Source: an uncultured Chitinophagaceae bacterium
Lineage (GTDB): Bacteria; Bacteroidota; Bacteroidia; Chitinophagales; Chitinophagaceae
Assembly: GCA_903883945.1 (NCBI GenBank)
Contig: CAISCV010000051.1
Location: 1-64,000 of the forward strand
Direction: 5' to 3'
Length of the DNA stretch: 64,000 nucleotides
Part shown: positions 1-10,471 of the stretch, piece by piece
Layout of the letters: every line of letters begins with the position of its first letter
Position numbering within the stretch: position 1 is the stretch's first letter
Notes under the pieces: generated by a model
Seen by the model: only the letters and a program-made list of their open reading frames with translations
What the model was told of the DNA's origin: nothing
Database searches by the model: none
Translations under genes and position numbers: made by a program

Positions 1-264
1 GGAATTAAACGAAGACTATCCGTAGGTAGTTGTTGGGCAACAGTTTGCTTTTGAGCATTGCCGCTAGCAAGTATTATTAAAAGAAAAACGATCAAACCCA
101 AATATCTCATACTTCTTGTGTTGTTGATAGCAAATATCCGTTTAGATAAGCAAATAGATACAATTAAAAACCAATTTTCAAAAAAAGAAAAGGTTTCAAG
201 TACTTAGTTATGATGAATAACTAAGTACCTGAAACCTAACAATTAAAACTGATATATTAATTTC

Positions 265-1437
265 TTATTTTACAAACTGAGAAACTGCTTTCTCACCATT
301 GTTTTCTATAGTAACAATGTAACTTCCTTTTTTAAGTTTGCTTACATCAACTGTTGTTTGAGAAGCACCTGTTTGTAAGTTAGAAACAGAAACTGTTTTA
401 CCAGCAGCATTTACAATTTTAATAGAAGCACCAGCTAAAGCCTGAGCGTGACTTAAAGTAATGTTGTTAACAGCAGGGTTAGGGAATACAGTTAATTTCT
501 TAGAAGAAACAGCAGTATTCAAAACTACGATAGCGCTGTAAGAGAAAGCACCATTTTTGTCAACCATTTTCAAACGATAGTAAGTAGTAGTCGCAGCAGC
601 TGCCGTTTCAAATGAATAGCTGTTCAATCCTTTTGTATTTTTAGCAGTAACTGAACCTACAGTAGAGAAATTCTTTCTGTCTGTGCTAGCTTCAACTACA
701 AATTGTTTTGCGTTGATTTCATTTACAGAAGTCCAATTAAGTTTAGCTGTATTGTTAACGATTGAACCGTTGAAAGACTGTAAAGAAACAGCAAGCGTAA
801 TTGGGTCTCCGTTTACTGATAGATTATGGTACCTGTCATTACCACCGCCAGTTTCAACATAATTTGTTTGAATTTCAAATAATGGATTGTCATTAGCACC
901 TTTAATATTAGAAAAATCCAACACTATTTTATCCATTGGTGTACCTGTAGTATTAGTGAGGTTATAGGTACCAACACCAGTTAAAGTAGTTGTTGCTGCT
1001 GCTGTTCCATTGTCAACATGTGTCAACACCATTCCTGTTGAATCCCATGTTTTACCACCATCTAAGCTGTAAGAAATGGTATTTGTCTTAGACCCTTTGC
1101 TACTTGCAAACTCAGCATATTCAACTACAATATTCTTGTAGCCAGTTGTAGGTAAAGTCCATATAAATGCAGAATAAGGTGTTGCAATCTTCATGTAATT
1201 TGTGGCTCCTTTAGGAGTAACTTGTTGATTGATAGTGTCTGTTGTAGGATAGTTGCCAGTCACTACACTTGCTCCAGCTAAAGATAATGACGCGCCACCA
1301 ATAGTAAAATCGGGAGTAAATAAATCAGTCTGAGCACCTGAAGCTGCATCAAAGCTCCAGAAATACAATAACTTACTAGATTGTGCAGTTGCACCTAAAC
1401 TAATAACTACAAATAAAAGTGTAAATAATTTTCTCAT
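265..1437 (-). CDS. Secreted protein with T9SS type-A C-terminal sorting domain
   Basis: ORF with signal peptide (MRKLFTLLFVVISLGATAQ; start refined from 1458 to 1437). C-terminus KLTVFPNPAVNNITLSH...GSYIVTIENNGEKAVSQFVK is a typical T9SS type-A CTD. Confidence 0.85.
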   Translation of the reverse strand: MRKLFTLLFVVISLGATAQSSKLLYFWSFDAASGAQTDLFTPDFTIGGASLSLAGASVVTGNYPTTDTINQQVTPKGATNYMKIATPYSAFIWTLPTTGYKNIVVEYAEFASSKGSKTNTISYSLDGGKTWDSTGMVLTHVDNGTAAATTTLTGVGTYNLTNTTGTPMDKIVLDFSNIKGANDNPLFEIQTNYVETGGGNDRYHNLSVNGDPITLAVSLQSFNGSIVNNTAKLNWTSVNEINAKQFVVEASTDRKNFSTVGSVTAKNTKGLNSYSFETAAAATTTYYRLKMVDKNGAFSYSAIVVLNTAVSSKKLTVFPNPAVNNITLSHAQALAGASIKIVNAAGKTVSVSNLQTGASQTTVDVSKLKKGSYIVTIENNGEKAVSQFVK

Positions 1438-1841
1438 AATGTTTATTTTTTGCAACATTAAAATTGTCTACACTAAAATAGCTATTGATAACAATTTGAT
1501 AATATTAAGATATTAATAAATGTATTTAAACGAAACCCAATACCGTTAAGGATTTTGGCATATTATTAAGATATGATTTTTAATTAAGGCTTAACAATAT
1601 GATAATATTGATAAAGTATTCAAGCTTAAATAAAGACAAGGATCTTTAGAAATTGTTACAGGATAAATTTAAATGGAATGAACGGTTTAAAAATAAGCAT
1701 AATTAACCCTTTACTTTCATACTACAGTCCAAGATTGAAGCATTATATATAATAGCCCATGTTCTGAATGACCTTTACCTTTATCTTGAAGTTGAAGTGA
1801 GGATGACAGATTAGCTTAAACATTAATACACATAATTGGTA

Positions 1842-2186
1842 TTAATAATCATAGGGGGATGTAATCATCATCTCATTGTAATATAAATTGTAAATTATTC
1901 CAAAGCTGATTATAACAGCCATTAACAACCCATAAATAACAAACATTACCCTTGTAGGTGGATGATTTAGGTTTACAAATTTTAGCTTTATCACTTTGTC
2001 ATTGGTAAGCTTCAGTCCACGCAATATGTATAGTACAGCAAAAAAAATCCAGAAAACATAATAAAAATTGGCCTTATTATCTTCTGCATTTAGATATGTT
2101 TTTCCTATGCAAAAAATAACCATAAACCATCCAATTGACTGTAATATCTGTTTTCTAGCGTTTAATGAGACTTCTGTGTAGCGCAT
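1842..2186 (-). CDS. Small hydrophobic membrane protein, unknown function
   Basis: 114-aa ORF with three predicted hydrophobic segments; no family recognised. Confidence 0.55.
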   Translation of the reverse strand: MRYTEVSLNARKQILQSIGWFMVIFCIGKTYLNAEDNKANFYYVFWIFFAVLYILRGLKLTNDKVIKLKFVNLNHPPTRVMFVIYGLLMAVIISFGIIYNLYYNEMMITSPYDY

Positions 2187-2475
2187 AAGGCTATAAATTT
2201 AATTTTTATAAAACGAACAAGTAAAGATTAGACACACACTGATAAATTAATGCTGCACCTTTCAATTATTTTTTAAAGTTTTTGTTATATTTATTTATCG
2301 TTTTATAATATTTATTAATGTATAAGGCTTAATTATTAAAATACTTTGAAAACTTTAAAAGGAAGTATAATATATATACAAATCATCAAAGAATTGCTAA
2401 ATTTATTAGTGTTGATAACTAAATACTATTACCTTCGCTGCGTCGTTAATTTTGAACAATAAATAATTAGATATT

Positions 2476-3510
2476 ATGTTGAATGCAGAAAAAATGAAAG
2501 CCCTCAAGCTTACCATGGATAAGATTGATAAAGACTATGGCAAGGGAAGTGTGATGCTGATGAATGAAAAAAGCAAAGACCCTATTGAAGTAATTTCCAC
2601 AGGATCTATCGGACTGGATGCAGCATTAGGCGTTGGAGGTATACCAAGAGGAAGAGTAGTGGAAATATACGGACCAGAAAGTAGTGGTAAAACCACCTTG
2701 GCAATACACATCATAGCAGAGGCACAAAAGAAAGGGGGTATGTGTGCCATCATAGATGCCGAGCATGCCTTTGATAGTTCTTATGCACAAAAACTAGGAG
2801 TAGACGTAGACAACCTACTTATTTCGCAACCAGATTATGGCGAGCAAGCCCTTGAAATAGCCGACAGGTTGATCTTGTCTGGCGCATTAGATGTAGTTGT
2901 AATAGATTCTGTTGCTGCATTGGTACCCAAAAGTGAGTTGGAAGGTGAAATGGGTGATAGTAAAATGGGCTTGCAAGCACGTTTAATGAGCCAGGCATTA
3001 AGAAAGCTAACAGCTACCATCAATAAGACCAATACCATCTGCATCTTCATCAATCAGTTAAGAGAAAAGATAGGCGTTATGTTTGGCAATCCCGAAACAA
3101 CAACCGGTGGTAATGCCCTTAAATTCTATGCCTCTATCCGTTTGGATATCAGACGATCTGCACAGATAAAAGATGGTGATGAAGCTATTGGTAATCACGT
3201 AAAAGTTAAGGTTGTTAAAAACAAAGTAGCACCGCCATTCCGGGCAGCGGAGTTCGATATTATGTTTGGAGAAGGTATCAGTAAGCTTGGAGAAATAATA
3301 GATATGGGCGTAGAGCTTGGCTTTGTAAACAAAAGTGGTAGCTGGTTTAGCTACGAAACTACTAAGTTGGGTCAGGGTAGAGATGCCGTAAAAAACTTAT
3401 TGAGAGATAACCCAGAACTAGCAAACGAGATAGAAGGAAAGATTAGAGCAAAAATATTCGAATCTCAAACTGCAGGCTTAGGTATCAAAGAGACAGAAAC
3501 TGAAGAATAA
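2476..3510 (+). CDS. recA: Recombinase RecA
   Basis: GPESSGKTT Walker [13 protein letters not shown], and [46 protein letters not shown] are diagnostic for RecA. Confidence 0.98.
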   Translation: MLNAEKMKALKLTMDKIDKDYGKGSVMLMNEKSKDPIEVISTGSIGLDAALGVGGIPRGRVVEIYGPESSGKTTLAIHIIAEAQKKGGMCAIIDAEHAFDSSYAQKLGVDVDNLLISQPDYGEQALEIADRLILSGALDVVVIDSVAALVPKSELEGEMGDSKMGLQARLMSQALRKLTATINKTNTICIFINQLREKIGVMFGNPETTTGGNALKFYASIRLDIRRSAQIKDGDEAIGNHVKVKVVKNKVAPPFRAAEFDIMFGEGISKLGEIIDMGVELGFVNKSGSWFSYETTKLGQGRDAVKNLLRDNPELANEIEGKIRAKIFESQTAGLGIKETETEE

Positions 3511-3526
3511 TTATTACATGCTAATC

Positions 3527-3561
3527 AAAAAGCCCTTGGAGAAATCTTCAAGGGCTTTTTT
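3527..3561 (+). terminator. Rho-independent terminator of recA
   Basis: AAAAAGCCCTTGGAGAAATCTTCAAGGGCTTTTTT hairpin just after the recA stop. Confidence 0.85.
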
Positions 3562-3609
3562 GTCAAAACAAAAAACAACGGATATTGGAAATAAATTAGT
3601 AATTCCTTA

Positions 3610-4029
3610 CTAGTTAATTGTACTGTTATCTACAAAGAAATGAGCAATAGCAGGATTTGTTTTTATCTCAATACAGGTTTCCACATTTAGTGCCTTTTCA
3701 TAAAAGCCAATTACCTGTGGATACCTGCTAGCACGCTCTTTATCCATTTTGTCTACAGATGAAGTAACCAAGGCAACAAATACTTTATCTGAAATAGGCG
3801 ACACCTGCAAAGCATTTAATAAATCCCACCCATTCATTACAGGCATATTTATATCTAAGAAAATAAGGAATGATGCATCATCTTCCTTATTGCCAACAAT
3901 AGATTCCAAAGCAGATTTTCCATTATGATGTATCTGAGGATTGTCGGCAATGCTACTCATCTTCACTTTAAGCTTGTGCATCATTACAAAAATTGGGTCG
4001 TCATCAACAATCAAAACATTTAAACTCAT
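3610..4029 (-). CDS. Response regulator receiver-domain protein
   Basis: LNVLIVDDDPIFVMMHKLKV...FLIFLDINMPVMNGWDLL...ALVTSSVD is a CheY-like receiver fold; start refined to MSLNV. Confidence 0.85.
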   Translation of the reverse strand: MSLNVLIVDDDPIFVMMHKLKVKMSSIADNPQIHHNGKSALESIVGNKEDDASFLIFLDINMPVMNGWDLLNALQVSPISDKVFVALVTSSVDKMDKERASRYPQVIGFYEKALNVETCIEIKTNPAIAHFFVDNSTIN

Positions 4030-4262
4030 CATCATATCTATTGGTACAAAACAATCTAGAGATATTCTTTTATCATTTGAGAACAAAGATGAATTTAAGA
4101 TTTAATATTAAACTCCCCTAAAATGGGGGGGATACAAATGAATCACAATATAGATACTCTTATACCAAAATATGGGCAGATACACAAAAAACAGTTAATT
4201 CGCCTATAGATTTCATAACTATACCGGATACTCCCTTAATATTACCTTTTAAAGAACATATT

Positions 4263-5030
4263 TTGATAAAAAGTTTCATTTACTTCATTTGCCTACTTCT
4301 TTTTGCAGTGGTTTATCTGCCGGCAAAAGCACAATTTGTAACAGTAAGTGGTTCAGTTTATGATGTTACGGGTAGAAATCCCATAGAAGCGGTATTGGTA
4401 AGAAGCACTTCCGGTAGAGGAACAATAACAGACTCTTTGGGACGATATAGTTTTACGGTAAGAAATAAAGATTCAATCTGGTTTTCTATGTTGGGAAAGA
4501 ATACGACCAAGTATGCCATAGATACAATTACCGATTTGAATAATTTCGACATCAGTATTCACTTAAAAGTGTTTGATTTGCCTGCTGTAACAGTTCGAAA
4601 TAGAGATTATAGGCTAGATTCAATTCAGAACAGAAAGGATTATCAGAAATACTTCGACTTTCAGAAGCCTGGCTTGAAACTAAGTGAAAACCAAGGATAT
4701 AATCCGGGAGGTGTTACGGTTGGTTTAGATCTGGATGAGCTGATAAATGTATTTAGGTTCAGACGAAACAGAAACTTAATGTTTCTCCACAACAGATTGA
4801 TAGAGCAGGAACAAGATAAATATATTAATTACAGGTTCACAAAGTTGTTGGTACATAAGATTACTAAACTAAACAGCCCGGAAATAGATACGTTTATGAG
4901 AAAGTGTCGACCGGATTATTATTTACTACAAAACTTTAACGACCTCGAACTTGGTTATTATATAGAAAGACATTTTGAAGAATATAAAAAATTAAGAAAC
5001 AAAGAAAGCTTACAGAAAAAAGAGGAATAA
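4263..5030 (+). CDS. Exported protein with carboxypeptidase-regulatory-like N-terminal domain
   Basis: Signal peptide then VSGSVYDVTGRNPIEAVLVRSTSGRGTITDSLGRYSFTV. Confidence 0.75.
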   Translation: MIKSFIYFICLLLFAVVYLPAKAQFVTVSGSVYDVTGRNPIEAVLVRSTSGRGTITDSLGRYSFTVRNKDSIWFSMLGKNTTKYAIDTITDLNNFDISIHLKVFDLPAVTVRNRDYRLDSIQNRKDYQKYFDFQKPGLKLSENQGYNPGGVTVGLDLDELINVFRFRRNRNLMFLHNRLIEQEQDKYINYRFTKLLVHKITKLNSPEIDTFMRKCRPDYYLLQNFNDLELGYYIERHFEEYKKLRNKESLQKKEE

Positions 5031-5107
5031 CGATAAAATAAATGAATATTCCCTTAATCTTTTGCTTACTTTATAAATCTGTACTTAATAAACGATAAAA
5101 GACAAAT

Positions 5108-7573
5108 ATGAAAAGAAATTTTACCCTGCTCGCCGTATTATTAGTAGCAATTACCTACCAGCTCCATGCTCAGAAAATAGATTCCATGATGGAGAAATAT
5201 GCAGAGGAGTATCCACAAGAAAAAATACATATCCACTTCGATAAGGGTATTTACAGCAAAGGAGAAACCGTTTGGTTTAAGGCTTATGTTTTAACAGGAA
5301 CAGACTTATCAGACTATAGTAAAAACTTTTATGTAGACTGGTTCGACGACAGAGGCAATCTATTGCAACATTCAACATCCCCTATGTTTGAAGCAAGTGC
5401 CAGAGGTCAATTTGCTATTCCTGCAGACTATAAAGGAAAGTTCCTACACGTAAAAGCCTACACCCAATGGATGTTAAATTTCGATTCTACCTTTTTATAT
5501 AATAAAGATATCAAGGTAGATCAGATTCCTGGAAGCACTTTGGTTAAAGTAGAAACATCCAAGAAAACGTCAAAGGCTAACCAAGATGCAACAGCTGTTT
5601 TAACGCTTCCTAAAACACACACAGCTACCATTCAGTTCTTTCCAGAAGGGGGCGTAATGTTAAATGGGGTGGTAAATAGAATTGCCTTTTTAATAAACAA
5701 CGAATTCGGTTTACCCGTAAGCGCAGTAGGTGCACTAAGAAATAGTAAAGGGGAGTTTATAGACTCTTTTATTACCGAACACGATGGCATGGGAAGCTTT
5801 ACGCTACAACCCGATAGCATACAACCCATCACTGCAACATGGTTGGATGATTATGGAATAACGCATACCAACCAGTTGCCAATTGGGGCGCCAACCGGTG
5901 CTTCCTTACAAGTAGAACCAACAAAGAGTAAATCTATCTTTTTTGTAAGTAAAAGTCAGGATGCGGGCGAAAACATGAATACCATGTATGTAATCGCCCA
6001 CATGCACCAACATGAAGTGTATAAATCTAAAATCAACTTAAGTACTCGTTTGTCTGCGATAGGAGAGATACCAACAACAGACTTGCCTACCGGTGTATTG
6101 CAGATTACCTTATTTGATGCCAACTATACCCCCATCGCCGAAAGAGTTGTTTTTGTAAATAACTACAAGTTCTTGTTTACGCCTGAGGTTCGAGTTACCA
6201 AACAAGGATTAAATAAAAGAGAAAGAAATACTATCGAAATAGAAGTAGACGATTCAGTGCTGTCCAACATGTCTGTTGCTGTTACCGATGCCAATTTATT
6301 AACCGATGCTAGTAGCAACATCGTATCAGACTTATTATTAAGTGGCGATATTAAAGGTAAAGTTCACAATGCCTCTTATTATTTTGCCAGTAAAGAAGAT
6401 TCTGTTTACAGACACCTAGACCTTGTAATGCTTACCCATGGTTGGCGCAGGTTTAACTGGAAAGAGGTTACTAATGGCAGACTACCCTATATCATCAATC
6501 CAAAAGAAACAGATTACATGCAGTTGAAGGGAACTATTTATGGTAATCTCAACAGAAGTTCTATGCAAAACCAGACAATATTCTGTATGTTACAAGCAAA
6601 GGATAGTAGCAGGCAGAACCTGATGCTACCCGTAGATAGAACAGGCAACTTCTCTCAAAAAGGAGTAATGTTTTATGATACAGTACACGTATTCTATCAA
6701 TTAACAGGTAGCAAAAGTGTTACTGACAGAGTTGAGATACGCTTTCAGAACGGACTCATGCAAGCCCCTTCCAAGAAATATAGTACCGTTACTGCTTCCC
6801 CTTTTTTGTTTAATTACGACATAAAAGATACGACCCTATTAGAACGTAGCAGGATGTTTTATAATGAAAAAGTTCGACTGGAAAAACACCTGGCAGAACA
6901 CCAGCTTGCAGATGTAGTTGTAAATACTAAAGTAAAAAAAGCAGTAGATGTATTGGATGAAAAATATACGACGGGCTTATTTGCCGGGGGCGACAGCAGA
7001 CAGTTCGATGTAACTTCCGACCCTTTTGCTGCAGCCGCAACCAGCGTATTTCAGTATTTGCAAGGACGGGTAGCAGGTCTCCAGATTGTTGAAAATGGAG
7101 CAGACGTATCTCTTAGCTGGCGTGGAAGTAGCCCCGAATTATATCTGGATGAAGTACAAACAACCGTAGACCAGTTGCAGATACTTTCTATGAATGATGT
7201 GGCCTATGTAAAAGTGTTTCCTCCTCCCTTCTTTGGTCCTTCAAGCGGGGGGGCTGGTGGTGCCATTAGTGTATATACCAGAAAAGGATCAGATGTGAAA
7301 TTAAATCCCGGCACGGGCTTAAACTACCAGTTACTAGCCGGATATACACCGTACAAAGAGTTCTATAACCCTAATTACGAAAATTCAACCCCCGACTATA
7401 CAGAAGATGTAAGAACAACCTTATACTGGAATCCATTTATACTTACGAGTGCTAAAACAAGAACCGTTCAAATTCAGTTCTTTAACAATGACATCTCCAA
7501 GAAGCTGAGACTGATATTAGAAGGCGTAAATACAGATGGTAAACTAACAAGGGTAGAGAAAATTATAGAATAA
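5108..7573 (+). CDS. Exported MG2-like / TonB-plug-domain protein without a beta-barrel
   Basis: Signal peptide; KIHIHFDKGIYSKGETVWFKAYV (macroglobulin MG2-like). C-terminal LQGRVAGLQIVENGADVSLSWRGSSPELYLDE...VYTRKG is plug-like; no barrel follows. Confidence 0.75.
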   Translation: MKRNFTLLAVLLVAITYQLHAQKIDSMMEKYAEEYPQEKIHIHFDKGIYSKGETVWFKAYVLTGTDLSDYSKNFYVDWFDDRGNLLQHSTSPMFEASARGQFAIPADYKGKFLHVKAYTQWMLNFDSTFLYNKDIKVDQIPGSTLVKVETSKKTSKANQDATAVLTLPKTHTATIQFFPEGGVMLNGVVNRIAFLINNEFGLPVSAVGALRNSKGEFIDSFITEHDGMGSFTLQPDSIQPITATWLDDYGITHTNQLPIGAPTGASLQVEPTKSKSIFFVSKSQDAGENMNTMYVIAHMHQHEVYKSKINLSTRLSAIGEIPTTDLPTGVLQITLFDANYTPIAERVVFVNNYKFLFTPEVRVTKQGLNKRERNTIEIEVDDSVLSNMSVAVTDANLLTDASSNIVSDLLLSGDIKGKVHNASYYFASKEDSVYRHLDLVMLTHGWRRFNWKEVTNGRLPYIINPKETDYMQLKGTIYGNLNRSSMQNQTIFCMLQAKDSSRQNLMLPVDRTGNFSQKGVMFYDTVHVFYQLTGSKSVTDRVEIRFQNGLMQAPSKKYSTVTASPFLFNYDIKDTTLLERSRMFYNEKVRLEKHLAEHQLADVVVNTKVKKAVDVLDEKYTTGLFAGGDSRQFDVTSDPFAAAATSVFQYLQGRVAGLQIVENGADVSLSWRGSSPELYLDEVQTTVDQLQILSMNDVAYVKVFPPPFFGPSSGGAGGAISVYTRKGSDVKLNPGTGLNYQLLAGYTPYKEFYNPNYENSTPDYTEDVRTTLYWNPFILTSAKTRTVQIQFFNNDISKKLRLILEGVNTDGKLTRVEKIIE

Positions 7574-7669
7574 TGATTAATGTTTAATGATTAATAAAGA
7601 GAATAGCCCAAGCTTATATAAAACACTAATCATTAAACATTAATCACTAAACATTAAACATTAATCATT
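7571..7669. repeat. AT-rich inverted repeat between convergent genes
   Basis: TAATGATTAATGTTTAATGATTAAT (7571-7595) pairs with ACTAATCATTAAACATTAATCACTA (7624-7648), two mismatches; a further partial copy follows to 7669. Confidence 0.8.
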
Positions 7670-7673
7670 GGTA

Positions 7674-9194
7674 CTAGTGCTTAAAATGCCTCAACTCGGT
7701 AATAACCATTGCTAAGTTATTTTGAACGGTGTACTCTATACTGTCTTTATCACGGATAGAACCTCCCGGTTGAATAAAGGCTTCAATACCTTCTTCATGT
7801 GCCATCTGCACACAATCGTTGAAGGGGAAGAAGGCATCACTTGCCAATACCGCACCTCTTAAATCTATATCAAATTGCTTTGCTTTTTCTATTGCCTGAC
7901 GCAAAGAATCTACACGGCTCGTTTGTCCACAACCTTTTCCTACCAGGCGCTTGTCTTTTATCAAAGCAATGGCATTACTCTTCAAATGCTTACAGATAAT
8001 GTTGGCAAACGCAAGGTTCGCTTTCTCGTCTTCGGTGGTTTCTCTTCCGCCCACTTCCTTCCAGGCGGCAAAGTTTCCACTGTCTGTACCTTGATGAAGC
8101 GTACCGCCTAGCAACGATTTAAACTGACCATTATTTCCTTCAACTCCTTCGGCTTTCAACTCCAGCAATATCCTGTTCTTTTTACTCTTCAATACCACCA
8201 ATGCGTCTTCATCAAAGGCAGGAGCAATCAATACCTCAAAGAAAATCTCGTTGATGGCTTCTGCGGTGTCCTTCCCTATCGTTCCGTTGCTTACCAATAC
8301 GCCACCAAAAGCACTCTCGGGGTCACCCGCAAGCGCTGCATCCCAACTCTCTTTTACGGTAGCTCTTTCTGCAATGCCACATACGTTGGTATGCTTGATG
8401 ATGCCAAATACAGCAGCGTCACTTCCCTTAAACTCACCAATCAATTGGATGGCTGCATCTACATCTACTAGATTATTATACGATAATTCCTTACCATTCA
8501 ACTGCGTGAAACTAGTGGATAAGTCACCATAGAAAGTCGCTTGTTGGTGTGGGTTTTCGCCATAACGCAACACTTGCTTTTGCGAGCTCGTCTGAAAGGT
8601 AGTATTAGTAGGATTGAAGTAGTTGCTGATGGCAATATCGTAGTTCATCACTACTTCAAAGGCTTTGGCAGCAAATGCTTTACGTTGTTCGATGCTAAGG
8701 GCGCCCGATTGTTCTCTCAACAAAGTTTCCAATACGCCATAGTCTGCTTTGGCAGCTATTACGGTTACGTCTTTATAATTCTTAGCCGCGGCACGTATCA
8801 TGGATGGGCCACCAATGTCTATCTTTTCTATAATTAATGCTTCTTCCGATGTGTTCTTTAAAGTCTCTTCAAAAGGGTATAAGTCAACAATTACTAAGTC
8901 TATTTCGGGTATGCCATATTGCTTCATCTCCGCTAGGTCCTGCTCTACATATCTTCTTCCGAGTATGCCCCCAAACACAGATGGGTGTAAAGTCTTCACG
9001 CGCCCACCCAGGATAGAAGGATAGGTGGTAAGGCTTTCCACGGGCACACAAGTGATGCCTTCGTTTTCTAGAAACTGCTGTGTTCCTCCGGTGGAGTAGA
9101 TGGTAATCCCTTGCGCTTGCAATTCTTTACCTAACGATGCCAATCCATCTTTGTAGAAGACAGAGATGAGGGCGGATTGTACTTTTTTATTCAT
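7674..9194 (-). CDS. purH: Bifunctional AICAR transformylase / IMP cyclohydrolase
   Basis: ALISVFYKDGLASLGKELQAQGITIYSTGGTQQFLE...GGRVKTLHPSVFGGILGRR...LRYGENPHQQATFYG are PurH motifs. Confidence 0.97.
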   Translation of the reverse strand: MNKKVQSALISVFYKDGLASLGKELQAQGITIYSTGGTQQFLENEGITCVPVESLTTYPSILGGRVKTLHPSVFGGILGRRYVEQDLAEMKQYGIPEIDLVIVDLYPFEETLKNTSEEALIIEKIDIGGPSMIRAAAKNYKDVTVIAAKADYGVLETLLREQSGALSIEQRKAFAAKAFEVVMNYDIAISNYFNPTNTTFQTSSQKQVLRYGENPHQQATFYGDLSTSFTQLNGKELSYNNLVDVDAAIQLIGEFKGSDAAVFGIIKHTNVCGIAERATVKESWDAALAGDPESAFGGVLVSNGTIGKDTAEAINEIFFEVLIAPAFDEDALVVLKSKKNRILLELKAEGVEGNNGQFKSLLGGTLHQGTDSGNFAAWKEVGGRETTEDEKANLAFANIICKHLKSNAIALIKDKRLVGKGCGQTSRVDSLRQAIEKAKQFDIDLRGAVLASDAFFPFNDCVQMAHEEGIEAFIQPGGSIRDKDSIEYTVQNNLAMVITELRHFKH

Positions 9195-9456
9195 AAAAGA
9201 GCTTTTTTGGTTGATGTTATCTCATCAACTACCATTAAAAAAAATTGAGCCGCAAATGTAGGAGTGTTTAGTGATTCGTGTTTAACGTTTAGTAGTATGC
9301 TTTTGAGTTAAAACGGTTTTTATGCGTAATTCAGTAACAGGTATTTTTTGGGCATGTTTGGGTTATGTAAATGATTGCGCCCTCTTTTCCAACCGATAGT
9401 CCAACTTGATTTGTATAGATATCTATGATTCTTTTTCGCATCTGGTGTGCCTACTA

Positions 9457-9680
9457 GCAGACAGACGAGTACACACCAACAGACCCGTGTGTGTAGGTGG
9501 GCACACAGACGAGTGTGCATTGGCACACAGGTGAGTGCACACTAGCACACAGGTGAGTGTTCATTGGCACACAGACGAGTGCACACTAGTACACAGACGA
9601 GTGTGCATTGGCAGACAGGTGAGTGCCTGTTCATACACAGACGTGTGCCTTTGTGTACACAGCAGTCTGCACAGAGGCAC
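9457..9680. repeat. 22-bp-period tandem array (array 1), core gCACACAG(A/G)(C/T)GAGTG plus 7-bp spacer
   Basis: Units start at 9501, 9523, 9545, 9567, 9589, 9611, 9633 and 9655, exactly 22 bp apart. Spacers alternate TGCATTG/CACACTA. Degenerate flanking units from 9457. Confidence 0.95.
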
Positions 9681-9704
9681 TCACTGATGGTGGTTGCAGG
9701 AAGC

Positions 9705-9742
9705 AAAAAAGGCTATCAACCTGTATGGTGATAGCCTTTTTT
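9705..9742 (-). terminator. Rho-independent terminator downstream of the 9767-10471 gene
   Basis: AAAAAAGGCTATCA-N10-TGATAGCCTTTTTT perfect 14-bp stem. Confidence 0.85.
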
Positions 9743-9766
9743 GAGTTATTGTGACTGTCTAATTCC

Positions 9767-10471
9767 TTATTTCAGGAATATATCGTAAGCAGCGACTTCA
9801 GTGGTACTGAGGTTGGTGATGACGATGTTTACCCATTTATCGGGGATAAGAACACCAGAAAAAGGGTTTACTAATATGGTACTGGTAACAGCGCCACCAA
9901 CTACTAAAATAGAAATCACTGCATTTGATTTATTGGTGAACATTTTGCCTGTGATAGCGCTCTGCGTGATGTGTGCACCAATTGGCAGAGACATGGCAGA
10001 AGGCTTGAGGTGCATCCCATTCTGACTGAAATAGGTGTCTGTGATTACTTTTACTGAATCTGCAAGTCCTTTGTCCTCGGCTGCCAAAACGCGTGCATTG
10101 TTGAGTACAAGGTTCATTTTGTACATTACATTATTTTCCTGTATCTGCACCAAGGTATCCATTTCTTTATTTTGGGTGAATAGTATTACTTTTCTTTTTC
10201 TCAGGTTTTCGAGGTATACCAAATCTGCTTGGAGGGTTGGAATATCAACCGCTTCTGGAACTGAACCTGGGTGTCCTATTACAATATACTTATTAATGTC
10301 TGCTATTTCGCTTTCTCTGACTACAGAAACTGCTAGCATTGACTTTATCTGTGAGCTAGTGAGGGGCACTTTTGCGAGATCGAGAATGACTTGATTACTG
10401 GTGTTATTGGTGTCGATGGTGGTGAACTGAATTGTTGTGATGGGTGTTGTAACCGGAATTTTTTGTGGCAT
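9767..10471 (-). CDS. Hypothetical protein, no family recognised
   Basis: 234-aa ORF with no signal peptide or known motif; followed by a good terminator, which supports it being a real gene. Confidence 0.65.
   Translation of the reverse strand: MPQKIPVTTPITTIQFTTIDTNNTSNQVILDLAKVPLTSSQIKSMLAVSVVRESEIADINKYIVIGHPGSVPEAVDIPTLQADLVYLENLRKRKVILFTQNKEMDTLVQIQENNVMYKMNLVLNNARVLAAEDKGLADSVKVITDTYFSQNGMHLKPSAMSLPIGAHITQSAITGKMFTNKSNAVISILVVGGAVTSTILVNPFSGVLIPDKWVNIVITNLSTTEVAAYDIFLK

Noticed and set aside
7875-9024. Plus-strand ORFs inside purH
   Set aside because: Overlap a highly conserved purH on the other strand; Ser/Leu-rich shadow translations.
9320-9526. 68-aa minus-strand ORF
   Set aside because: Consists largely of translated array repeats (HTRLCAHLHTRVCWCVLVCL); no coding signature.
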